This document shows positions 52,099 to 59,451 of a stretch of 64,000 nt of DNA, piece after piece; position 1 is the stretch's first letter, and each line of letters opens with the position of its first letter. The stretch comes from CAZZEX01 sp964653285 (GTDB lineage Bacteria; Chloroflexota; Anaerolineae; B4-G1): contig CAZZEX010000005.1 in assembly GCA_964653285.1 (NCBI GenBank), forward strand, positions 21,786-85,785, written 5' to 3'. The position numbers and the translations under genes are program-made. The notes under the pieces were generated by a model. That model saw only the letters and a list, made by a program, of their open reading frames with translations, had not been told where the DNA came from and did not search any database.

Positions 52099-52731
52099 TT
52101 ACGACACGATCCCGCGCACGGTCAGGCCCAATCGCTCCACCACCGGCGATAGACTTCTCAAGATAATGGGCCCGATCACTACCGCAGAGATCATGTTCCC
52201 GATCCACCAACTACCAATGCTGAGCGGTAGGGCACTAACTGGGACAAACCCAGCGGCGTAAAGGATGCCATTGCCTATCAAGGCACTGAGCAACTGGGTG
52301 AAAATGACCACCACCAGCACGTAGAAGATGAACCCCTTAGGCGTGAAGACATCTTTGCCAATGGGACTGATTCCCAGCTTAGGAGCTAGCACCCGGTAGA
52401 AGATGAGCAAAGGAATTTCCGTGCCCCATTCCACCAGCAGGCCGAAGGGAATGGCTAGAGGGATGGGCATGCCAGCTAAAATGCCAGGGCCCACAATCCC
52501 GCCGATGGCCCCGATGGCCAGCCCCCATCCCCCAAACCACATCACAAAGGGGGTTATGAACCCGATGCCGATATACAGAGCAGAGACACTGAGGAAACCG
52601 ACGGGCAAAGCGATCACCCCCAGCCAAGCCAGGATGGTGTAAACTGCGGCAGCCACGGCGACAGTCACCAGGCGTACTACCCCCACCGGTGGATCAGGGT
52701 TCCACTTTAGACTGTAGGGCAGTTGTTCCAT
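52099..52731 (-). CDS. Candidate ECF S component (membrane protein), tandem copy 2
   Basis: A 210-residue membrane protein with the same helix pattern as copy 1 and shared blocks LKWNPDPPV, YTILAWLGVIALPVG, WFGGWGLAIG, PGILAGMPIPLAIPF and SWWIGNM. ATG 52731 follows AGAAAGGAG at 9 bases. The frame extends to 52812, but that extension is a decayed tandem duplicate of the start region. Two S-like proteins with one ECF core suggest that two substrates compete for the same energising module. Confidence 0.7.
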   Translation of the reverse strand: MEQLPYSLKWNPDPPVGVVRLVTVAVAAAVYTILAWLGVIALPVGFLSVSALYIGIGFITPFVMWFGGWGLAIGAIGGIVGPGILAGMPIPLAIPFGLLVEWGTEIPLLIFYRVLAPKLGISPIGKDVFTPKGFIFYVLVVVIFTQLLSALIGNGILYAAGFVPVSALPLSIGSWWIGNMISAVVIGPIILRSLSPVVERLGLTVRGIVS

Positions 52732-52784
52732 TTTTACATACTCCTTTCTCATGAGCGGTTGTTCTGTTTTTATGCACTCTTTCT
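52714..52784 (-). repeat. Tandem duplication of a translation start region
   Basis: On the minus strand the segment containing the S-component ribosome site and start (52749-52714) is preceded by a close, decayed copy (52784-52751). The upstream copy has AGAAAGAGTGC instead of AGAAAGGAGTA, and ACA in place of the ATG, so its start is dead; the following GAACAAC is the same in both. The duplicated unit is about 35 bases. Confidence 0.55.
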
Positions 52785-52913
52785 TGATCGGAAGGGACAC
52801 TTGGATCTGCATTAATCACATTTCGCCGGCTGCTGTCACCTCCTTTCTTGCCCAGAGATTGGGGGGCATTCTCTCATTCCACGCCTCTTGGCAGCCGCGA
52901 CCTGGGCGCGGGA

Positions 52914-53501
52914 CTACCGACCACCTATCTCCACCAAAAGATCGGAAAAGGTGCTGATCCCTGGCAGGGTGTCATCTGGGCAGGCGCTGACTCCCAGAGT
53001 CACTGGCCGCAGGGCCTTGAGCTTGAGGTAATCGCCCGGCCGCGCATCCATCGAGCTCGAACTGAATATGTAACCATCCTCGTCCACTGTGCATTTCACA
53101 AAGAAACTGGCCATACCAGTGATTTCCTTACGCTTCACCCCCAGAACCTCGGCCAGAAGATCCCGACAGCCCGGGCGCCTATCCTCGTATATCTCTCGCC
53201 AGCAGCCGGGGTACATAATATCCACCCGGAGGCGAGAGTGGACTTCCAGAACTTCCAAATAGGGCATGCCATCCCCATCGTACAGTTTCATCCCAGGGTC
53301 GGCGTAAAAGGTGAGTTTGTAGGTCCCGAACTTCTCCCAGCCAGCGATGTTCCTGGTCAAGGACTGGTCAAAGCCCAGAAAAGTGAAGTCGCCGCCCAAC
53401 CCTCCGTGGGGTGCAATGATCTTTACGACTTCTCCCGCTCCCAGTGCGAAGGCTCTTGCAGTTCCTCGTGCGAGTGTGACAGAGTCAAACTTAATGCTCA
53501 T
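52914..53501 (-). CDS. DUF1989 / urea carboxylase-associated family protein
   Basis: A 195-residue single-domain protein. Characteristic stretches are GAGEVVKIIAPHGG near the N-terminus, YKLTFYADPGMKLYDGDG (core PGMKLYD), GCRDLLAEVLG, SFFVKCTVDEDG and ARPGDYLKLKALRPV near the end, which fit the DUF1989 fold found next to urea carboxylase and aminomethyltransferase-like genes. ATG 53501 follows AAAGGAG. In other bacteria the family is linked to urea, guanidine or allophanate breakdown, so it fits a nitrogen-compound catabolic run. The biochemical role is not established. Confidence 0.72.
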   Translation of the reverse strand: MSIKFDSVTLARGTARAFALGAGEVVKIIAPHGGLGGDFTFLGFDQSLTRNIAGWEKFGTYKLTFYADPGMKLYDGDGMPYLEVLEVHSRLRVDIMYPGCWREIYEDRRPGCRDLLAEVLGVKRKEITGMASFFVKCTVDEDGYIFSSSSMDARPGDYLKLKALRPVTLGVSACPDDTLPGISTFSDLLVEIGGR

Positions 53502-53608
53502 CCCTGTTCTCCTTTCTGCCGGCAATCTATACAGCAGACCTAAATGACAACACCTTGTGACTGGGCTTCCACCTCTCCTAATGTGGGGTTCCGCGCAAAC
53601 GCTGCTGG

Positions 53609-55399
53609 TCAGGCACGGCTGTGTTCCTCCAGCGCTCTGACCCATTCCATTGTGTTCAACAACAGCGGGAATTTCTCGTTCCCTTCCCGCATCGCGACGC
53701 TCAGCGAAATAGCCTGTGGCGCACGCAGTTGCGTAGCCGTGATGTTATCTGGGTTCGAGAATAGCTCACGCGAGGTGCCGGTGAAAATATCGCGCCCGTC
53801 CAACAACACCACAACCCGCTGGCAATAGTTCGCCACGAGTGTCATATTGTGGGTGATGATCAAGACAGTGTTGCCCTGCCGGTGCAGATCCTCCAGTAGC
53901 TCCATGATACCGCACACCATGCGGTAGTCCTGCCCGGTCGTGGGCTCGTCCACGATAATGATCTCCGGTTGCATCGCCAGAATCGAGGCCACGGCCAACC
54001 GTTGCCGCTGCCCCTTTCCGAGGAAGAGCGGATCCTCATCAGGTTGGTCAGCGAGGCCAACGGCCTCCAAGGCCTGCAAGACGCGCTCTTCCATCTCGTT
54101 TTCAGGTACTTCAAGGTTCCTCAGCCCGTAGGCCACCTCTTCCCTGACTTTGCGGGTGAAGATCTGGTGATCCGGGTTCTGGAAGACGTAGCCCACGTGC
54201 TTAGGGAGCTGGCGGCGAACGGAACGCCGGGTGATATCCCGCCCCAGCATACGCACAACGCCCGCCGAAGGCCTATAGATACCGTTGAGAATCTTGGCTA
54301 CCGTCGTCTTGCCGCTGCCGTTGGTGCCAAGCAACGCCAGCACCTCCCCCTTGTGTAACTCGAAACTGACCCCCTGGAGGGCCTGGGTGCCGTCTTCATA
54401 CACGTATTCCAGGTCTCTGACCTCAAGCAACACTTCTCCCTGGGGATCAGGATCCTCAGGTTGGAGCGTGCCATCCAGGTACTTCGGGAAGCACGTGGCG
54501 CACTCCTCAATGCTAATGGGCACCACGCCGCCGTGCTGGATGTCGGCCCGAGATGCGATCTCAGAAACCTCGAACTTGTAGACCCCACACCCCTCCAGCA
54601 CGTCCACGCGACGGTAGAACTCAGAAGCACGCTCGACGAGGTGTACCTTGCCGTCGTCAATCAACGCGATCCGATCGCAAAAACGATGCAGGATCTCAGG
54701 GTCCTGCTCGACAAGAATTACAGTCACATTGTGACGATCTCGCAGCATGCGCACCGTCTCAATCACCTCGCTCTTCCCTCGCGGGTCCAGATCGCTGGTC
54801 GGCTCGTCGAGGATCAAGAGTTCGGGACGCATAGCCAGGAAGGAAGCAATCGCCACCCGTTGCTTTTGTCCGCCCGACAGATCGTTGGGGTGAATGTACT
54901 CCGCGTCACTGATCAGGAACCCGAGCCCCACCATCTCCAGGGCCTCGCGAACGCGCACTTCGATCTCGTCCTGGGGCAGCTTCAGCAACTGCAGGCCAAA
55001 GGCAACCTCGTGCAGCAGGCTCATCTTGAGAAATTGAGTCTCCGGGTCTTGCATGACCATGCCCGCCTGGGGGGAAATGATCCCCTTGCCCAAGAGTTTG
55101 CCGCGAGCCTGACCATCCACGACGTTGCCTTCGGGGTCTACACCGGTAACCAGTTCGCCATCAACCCAGACACTGCCCTGGAGATGGTGGTTGTAAAACC
55201 GGAAGGGGATCTTAAGGCCGTGCGGAATGACCCCCACAATAGCCTTGCACGTCGTCGTCTTACCGGCCCCACTGGGGCCAGCTATCCCGAAGAACTCGCC
55301 CCTCTCAATCTCGAGGTCAATCCCTTTCAGCGTCCAGGGGTTGTCCGCCAACTCCCCAAAACTCGGATAGCGCCAATGGAGATTCTCTACTTTGACCAT
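53609..55399 (-). CDS. Fused ECF transporter ATPase (A1-A2), second ECF system
   Basis: A 596-residue tandem ABC ATPase. Domain 1: Walker A GPSGAGKTT (about 31-39), signature LSGGQKQRV, Walker B LLILDEPTSDLD. Domain 2: Walker A GTNGSGKTT, Q-loop FQNPDHQIF, signature LGKGQRQRL (LSGG replaced by LGKG) and Walker B IIIVDEPTTGQD. A linker of about 60 residues with two cysteines (ECATC) joins them. ATG 55399 is used; GTG 55408 overlapping the EcfT stop (GTGA) is an equally good alternative. Works with the EcfT encoded upstream and the candidate S proteins downstream. Confidence 0.9.
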   Translation of the reverse strand: MVKVENLHWRYPSFGELADNPWTLKGIDLEIERGEFFGIAGPSGAGKTTTCKAIVGVIPHGLKIPFRFYNHHLQGSVWVDGELVTGVDPEGNVVDGQARGKLLGKGIISPQAGMVMQDPETQFLKMSLLHEVAFGLQLLKLPQDEIEVRVREALEMVGLGFLISDAEYIHPNDLSGGQKQRVAIASFLAMRPELLILDEPTSDLDPRGKSEVIETVRMLRDRHNVTVILVEQDPEILHRFCDRIALIDDGKVHLVERASEFYRRVDVLEGCGVYKFEVSEIASRADIQHGGVVPISIEECATCFPKYLDGTLQPEDPDPQGEVLLEVRDLEYVYEDGTQALQGVSFELHKGEVLALLGTNGSGKTTVAKILNGIYRPSAGVVRMLGRDITRRSVRRQLPKHVGYVFQNPDHQIFTRKVREEVAYGLRNLEVPENEMEERVLQALEAVGLADQPDEDPLFLGKGQRQRLAVASILAMQPEIIIVDEPTTGQDYRMVCGIMELLEDLHRQGNTVLIITHNMTLVANYCQRVVVLLDGRDIFTGTSRELFSNPDNITATQLRAPQAISLSVAMREGNEKFPLLLNTMEWVRALEEHSRA

Positions 55400-55404
55400 T
55401 GTAC

Positions 55405-56478
55405 TCACAGCGTCATCCCCATCATTTGTGTGATATTCAGTCCCCAGGCAAATACGCTGATGATAAACAGCGCACATACCCCCAGGACGATCCAGTCCAC
55501 CAAGGTGAAAGGCCGAATTTCGTGGAATTCGGTGGGGTTCTTGGTCTGCATCGAGAAGCCACGGATGAGAACGGCATCACCAACCTCACTCGACCGGCGC
55601 AACATAGTCGCAATCAGCGGAACTGCCATATAGGCCAGGTCGGCGATGACTTGCAGCATGTTCTTTTTCTTCAGAGAGATGCCGCGTGCGATCTGGGCCT
55701 GGCGGATCGTGCTGTAGTCGGTGAGAGCCATGCTGAGACTGCGAAGCATGGTCGAAACAAAAAAACTGACCACGTAGGGAACGCGCAACTGCATCATCGT
55801 GCCGGTTACCTCAATGTCACGGCTGGTCATAACCAGCATCAACGAGACGAAGATCATGGCTCCATAACCCAACGTTTTGGTGACTGCAATGACGAGGTTG
55901 TTCTCTGAGACTGTGATTGCCAGAGGGTGAAAGAAACTGAACTCGGCGAGCGTAAGCGAGGGATTACCAACGAGGGCCGTCACGACGGCAGCCAGGGCCA
56001 ACCCGCCGAAGATGCCCCAGAACACTCCCTTGCGCACGACGTACCACCCCACGACGAACGCGACGAAGATGACCAACCTCAGAGAGATACCCAGCGAGAT
56101 GGTCCCGGAGTAGACAGGAATGCGCAGCAGGACGTTTTCATCGGGACCAACGGGGTTAAAAATCACCCACATGACCGCCATGCCGAGCAATGCGGGGAAC
56201 AACACGAGGAGGTAAGAGTGAAAGACCCACCGAAGCACCCCGCTGAGGTACAGACCCAAGAAGGCCAGCGCAATCAGTAGGATTGCGCCGACAGGGTCCG
56301 GGGCGTCTGTCCGGATGAACCGCACGATAACCAGGGATACGGCCAGAACCGCCAGCAACTTGGTCACTACGTGCAGTCGCGCGAGAGGCGAATCAATCTT
56401 TACCGAGAAGAGAAAACTTCGTACAAACTCCCTGCCGTGGGATTGAGTCTCTACTCCGGCACCTTCAGATCGAGCCAT
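55405..56478 (-). CDS. ECF transporter transmembrane component EcfT, second ECF system
   Basis: A 357-residue membrane protein with about seven to eight hydrophobic segments, longer than the first EcfT by nearly 90 residues because of additional helices in the N-terminal half. The coupling-helix motifs are RQAQIARGIS (about 262-271) and GDAVLIRGFS (about 302-311), the two Ala-Arg-Gly-type signatures. ATG 56478 follows AAGGAG. It ends within the start region of the ATPase gene. It is the first structural gene after the GntR regulator, and the two may be transcribed together. Confidence 0.87.
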   Translation of the reverse strand: MARSEGAGVETQSHGREFVRSFLFSVKIDSPLARLHVVTKLLAVLAVSLVIVRFIRTDAPDPVGAILLIALAFLGLYLSGVLRWVFHSYLLVLFPALLGMAVMWVIFNPVGPDENVLLRIPVYSGTISLGISLRLVIFVAFVVGWYVVRKGVFWGIFGGLALAAVVTALVGNPSLTLAEFSFFHPLAITVSENNLVIAVTKTLGYGAMIFVSLMLVMTSRDIEVTGTMMQLRVPYVVSFFVSTMLRSLSMALTDYSTIRQAQIARGISLKKKNMLQVIADLAYMAVPLIATMLRRSSEVGDAVLIRGFSMQTKNPTEFHEIRPFTLVDWIVLGVCALFIISVFAWGLNITQMMGMTL

Positions 56479-56553
56479 TTGGCACGTCTCCTTGGAAGTA
56501 TGCCTAAGTCAGTGAGAACCACTCTATTCAAGGACCTGTCGAGGAATCCGATA

Positions 56554-57267
56554 TCACTCACCATCCAGGCTCGTGAGAGCCACCTGCTGTTGCGAGGCAG
56601 CACTCTGTCGCCTGATGAATTCGGCAATCGACTTGCCGGCGGTCGTGATGTGTTCGGCCATCAGAGCCGCTGCACCAGTGGCGTCCCGACTCTTGATCGC
56701 CTCCAAGAGGGCGCGGTGTTGCTCAATCGAGCGCTCGGCCCGACCAGGGATCATCCACAAGAGATCGGTGGCAAACCTGGGCCAAAGTCTCCCTATCATC
56801 CCGCACAGGATCTGCGAGCCACAGGCCCTGTAGATTGTGGTATGAAAGTGATAGTTGTTACGACGCACCCGAGCGAGATCCATTTCCTGCCAGGCTTGTT
56901 CTACCCCTTGTGCCAGCCTCTCCAGGTTCGCAATATCATCCTGGCTGAGGCGAGGAACAGCCAGTTTCACAGCAAGACTCTCAAGGGCGACACGAATTGG
57001 GGTTATCTCTTCAGTGTTTTCAGGCGAGGCTTCGGCGACGAAGACTCCCTGATGGGGTATATGCACCAACAGCCCCTCGGCCTCGAGAATGCGCAAGACT
57101 TCTCTGACCGGCGTAGCACTCATGCCCAGCCGTTCGGCCAACTCTTGCTGCTTTAACTTCTGCCCGGGCCTCAAGTCCCCCTGCAAGATCGCTTCGCGCA
57201 GAATCTGAGCCGCTCGCTCCAGCTTGGTGACACCCCTATCCTGCATACCCAGACCATTCACTTTCAC
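56554..57267 (-). CDS. GntR family transcriptional regulator, FCD (FadR-like) subfamily
   Basis: A repressor-type regulator of about 237 residues: N-terminal winged helix QQELAERLGMSATPVREVLRI (core SATPVREVL) followed by GVFVAEA, then an FCD ligand domain with metal-site histidines in NNYHFHTTIYRA, EQHRALLEAI and AEHITTAGKSI. GTG 57267 is the outer start; ATG 57246 is equally possible and neither has a strong ribosome site. It is the first gene of the long minus-strand run and diverges from the plus-strand operon, so it is the natural regulator of the island; FCD proteins respond to carboxylic acids. Confidence 0.88.
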   Translation of the reverse strand: MKVNGLGMQDRGVTKLERAAQILREAILQGDLRPGQKLKQQELAERLGMSATPVREVLRILEAEGLLVHIPHQGVFVAEASPENTEEITPIRVALESLAVKLAVPRLSQDDIANLERLAQGVEQAWQEMDLARVRRNNYHFHTTIYRACGSQILCGMIGRLWPRFATDLLWMIPGRAERSIEQHRALLEAIKSRDATGAAALMAEHITTAGKSIAEFIRRQSAASQQQVALTSLDGE

Positions 57268-57314
57268 AATCCCCGTCTGGCGCCGTACTCCGGCCCGTCC
57301 TATACTATTTTATC

Positions 57315-57355
57315 GTAACTGTTATATATTATACAGTAACTTTGCGGCTTGTCAA
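57315..57355 (-). promoter_or_regulatory. Sigma70-like promoter and overlapping palindrome before the GntR gene
   Basis: On the minus strand TTGACA (57355-57350) and TATAAT (57333-57328) are both perfect consensus, spaced by 16 bases. The -10 lies inside an inverted repeat GTAACTGT...ACAGTAAC (57315-57340; one mismatched pair), so a repressor bound there would block the promoter. Autoregulation by the GntR protein is the simplest reading. It is divergent from the plus-strand promoter 32 bases away. Confidence 0.7.
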
Positions 57356-57386
57356 GACTTTTGGGCTGGTGCTCGCATTCGGGCAC

Positions 57387-57415
57387 TTGACAATACAACA
57401 GAAATGCTGTATAAT
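57387..57415 (+). promoter_or_regulatory. Consensus sigma70-like promoter for the plus-strand operon
   Basis: TTGACA (57387-57392), 17 bases, TATAAT (57410-57415): perfect boxes with ideal spacing on the plus strand. Transcription should start near 57422 and run into the mtmB remnant and the MmgE/PrpD gene. The spacer and flanks contain the inverted repeat ACAACA/TGTTGT (57396-57423), partly over the -10. Confidence 0.72.
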
Positions 57416-57431
57416 TGTGTTGTGAAACCGC

Positions 57432-57448
57432 GTTCCATTATTTGGAAC
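57432..57448. promoter_or_regulatory. 17-bp palindromic operator, copy 1
   Basis: GTTCCATTATTTGGAAC is an inverted repeat (GTTCC/GGAAC) placed 17 bases after the -10 box. A near-identical 17-bp site sits at the same place relative to the promoter at 59.4 kb. The form resembles IclR-family operators, but a GntR site is possible. Confidence 0.68.
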
Positions 57449-57574
57449 TTTTCCCTACTGAAGAGGTGGTTAGTCCCTTTGGCTTGGCCCGGTTGTAGAA
57501 CTTCCCCGCGTAGGCCGTTACGAAGAGATCCGATAACATCCTCCAGAAGGACGACAGGTGATCGTGGGGCTGAG

Positions 57575-57799
57575 GCGGGGCACCTAGTAGCCCGGCAGGG
57601 GGTGACCCGGGACCAGGCCAACGCAATCGTCCTCAAACTGCTGGAGAAATACGAGGACCAGATCGCCGACGCCCTCAAGGGGAAGCCCTTCCAGGAGTGT
57701 TACAACGTCCGCACCGCACGTCCTCTGCCCTGGTACTTGGATATGTACAAGAAGGTCAAGGACGAGGTAGCAGCAATGGGAGTGGCGTTTCTGTATTAG
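57575..57799 (+). pseudogene. C-terminal remnant of a monomethylamine methyltransferase (MtmB-like)
   Basis: The last 65-75 codons of a plus-strand frame read VTRDQANAIVLKLLEKYEDQ ... GKPFQECYNVRTARP ... DMYKKVKDEVAAMG, very like the C-terminal end of MtmB proteins, which transfer methyl from monomethylamine to a corrinoid protein. Upstream of about 57575 the frame no longer resembles MtmB, and the full gene (about 460 codons) would not fit before the promoter. So only the tail is left, inside the leader of the MmgE/PrpD gene. An in-frame start GTG 57601 could make a 66-residue peptide, but a gene remnant is more likely. Confidence 0.6.
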
Positions 57800-57882
57800 A
57801 GACCTGTGGGAATGCTGTATCTCCACTGTGGATGAATTTCGTCACAGTGGTACCAAGCGCATCCCGCAATGGAGGGTTACAA

Positions 57883-59247
57883 GTGAAGACTAGCAAAATG
57901 AACGGCGATGACCTGGTAGCCAGATTTGTCGCCAACACCAGGTGGGATATGTTGCCAGATTCGGTCCGGCGCAAGGTTCGGATGTGCCTGGTCGACAACC
58001 TGGGAGCCACTCTAGCGGGAACACTGACCAGGGTCAGCCAGATTGCCGCCGAGTATGCTGCTCAAGCCTGGCACGGCGATGAAGCGACCATCCTGCTGCA
58101 CGGGAAGCGGGCAGGGTCTGCTGGTGCCGCCTTTGCCAATGGATGCGCGGCCAATGGCATTGATATTGACGACAGTGCTCGTTACGCCTACGGGCATGCA
58201 GGAGCCCAGATCTTCCCCGCCGCCTTGGCTATGGCGGAGGCACTGGAAGTGGACGGCGCCCGCCTGATGTCCGCTATGGTGGTGGGGTACGAAGTGGCCC
58301 ACCGCGTGGGTCGCTGCTGGCACGATTACCACGAGGTTTATCAGGCCTGTGGTTCCTGGGGTTCGGTCGCTTGTGCCGCCGTCGCTGCCAACCTGATGGG
58401 CCTTGCCCCTGAGCAAACGAAACACGCCCTGGGCATCGCCGAATACCATGCCCCTAACTTGCCCATGATGCGGGACATTGACCACCCGGCTATGGTCAAA
58501 CACGGTATTGGTTGGGGAGCGATGACCGGTATCATCTCGGCCGAACTGGCCTCACGCGGGTTCACCGGTGTTCCGAGCATCCTCGGGTTTGAAAAGTACA
58601 GAGACTGGGTTGAGGATATTGGACAGGATTACATCATGGTGGACGGCGTGGCCTGGAAAGGCAAGGGGTATGCTTGTTGCGGCTGGGCCCACGCTGCCAC
58701 AGAGGGAGCCAGACTTCTCGTCCAGGAGCACAGCATCAAGATTGAGGAGATTGCTCAAATCCGGGTGGAGGCATTCCACGAAACCGCGCGCCTGGGCGTG
58801 AGGCTTCCCACGACCACCGAGGAAGCGCAGTTCAATCTGGCCTGGCCCATAGCTGCCATGCTGGTGGACGGTGAGGTGGGGCCGGGGCAGACACTTGAGC
58901 AGCGGCTGGACGACCTCAGGATACGCAGTCTGGCGCAAAAGGTCGAGGTGGTGGAATCGGAGGATTTGAACGAACTGTGTCGCTTGTTTGAAAAAGGCGA
59001 CCCGCGTGGCCTGTTCGCCAGCATCGTAACCATCATTCTTAAGGATGGGGGAGAATTCAACTCGGGAATGGTGGAAGGGGGCCTGCGCTTTCCCCAGCCC
59101 GGCTGGGATGAGCCCAAGATGGAAGAGAAATTCCGGTGGCTGGCGGCGTACGTGCTGGATAAGGTGCGCATCCAGGCACTGCTGGACATGCTTTGGCGCT
59201 TTGACGGTGTGTCGAACGTGCGCGAGTTGACCCAAATGCTGGCATAG
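57883..59247 (+). CDS. MmgE/PrpD family protein (paralogue 3)
   Basis: A 454-residue member of the family, more distant from the two minus-strand copies. Landmarks: MCLVDNLGATLAGT (about 30-43), NGCAANGIDIDDSARYAYGHAGA (about 85-107; core GIDIDDS), CGSWGSVACAAVAANLMGL (about 156-174) and KGKGYACCGWAHAATEGA (about 262-279). GTG 57883 follows GGAGGG at 6 bases; the frame opens at 57697 but its N-terminus overlaps the MtmB remnant. A leader of about 460 bases from the promoter includes an operator. Product and substrate unknown; family reactions are dehydration, decarboxylation or epimerisation of carboxylic acids. Confidence 0.85.
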   Translation: MKTSKMNGDDLVARFVANTRWDMLPDSVRRKVRMCLVDNLGATLAGTLTRVSQIAAEYAAQAWHGDEATILLHGKRAGSAGAAFANGCAANGIDIDDSARYAYGHAGAQIFPAALAMAEALEVDGARLMSAMVVGYEVAHRVGRCWHDYHEVYQACGSWGSVACAAVAANLMGLAPEQTKHALGIAEYHAPNLPMMRDIDHPAMVKHGIGWGAMTGIISAELASRGFTGVPSILGFEKYRDWVEDIGQDYIMVDGVAWKGKGYACCGWAHAATEGARLLVQEHSIKIEEIAQIRVEAFHETARLGVRLPTTTEEAQFNLAWPIAAMLVDGEVGPGQTLEQRLDDLRIRSLAQKVEVVESEDLNELCRLFEKGDPRGLFASIVTIILKDGGEFNSGMVEGGLRFPQPGWDEPKMEEKFRWLAAYVLDKVRIQALLDMLWRFDGVSNVRELTQMLA

Positions 59248-59306
59248 CAGTCCGGGCGCGCCATCTCACATAGAGATACAGATGTGTTTCAAGCGAGTTA
59301 GACGGG

Positions 59307-59364
59307 AGCCTCCCGCATGCTGCTCTGGCACCACCAGCCTGGAAAACCAAGCCGGCGGGAGGCT
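59307..59364 (+). terminator. Inverted repeat after the MmgE/PrpD gene (possible terminator)
   Basis: AGCCTCCCGC (59307-59316) and GCGGGAGGCT (59355-59364) are perfect 10-bp arms separated by 38 bases. The right arm is followed by TATGAC, not a T-run, so an intrinsic terminator is only a weak reading. It falls between the gene's stop and the next promoter, where a stop is expected. Confidence 0.4.
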
Positions 59365-59390
59365 TATGACCGAATGGAACGGAAACCCTC

Positions 59391-59419
59391 TTGACAATGA
59401 AGAGAAAACGTGGTAAGAT
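59391..59419 (+). promoter_or_regulatory. Sigma70-like promoter upstream of the solute-binding lipoprotein gene
   Basis: TTGACA (59391-59396), 17 bases, TAAGAT (59414-59419). Start of transcription expected near 59426, giving a leader of about 400 bases. Within 59452-59824 no gene is credible; a strong ribosome-site sequence GAGAGGAGG near 59727 leads to GTG AAG AAT AGA TAA, a five-codon dead end which looks like the start of a lost gene. Confidence 0.65.
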
Positions 59420-59434
59420 AAATTGTGGAACGAT

Positions 59435-59451
59435 GTTCTATTATATGGAAC
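59435..59451. promoter_or_regulatory. 17-bp palindromic operator, copy 2
   Basis: GTTCTATTATATGGAAC begins 16 bases after the -10 box. It matches copy 1 at 15 of 17 positions with the same half-sites GTTC/GAAC, so both operons are probably controlled by one protein binding just downstream of the transcription start, where it would block RNA polymerase. Confidence 0.68.

Noticed and set aside
57224..57574. N-terminal part of the 191-codon frame ending in the MtmB-like tail
   Set aside because: It runs through the divergent promoter region, is rich in Arg/Pro without family resemblance, and no ribosome site precedes its start.
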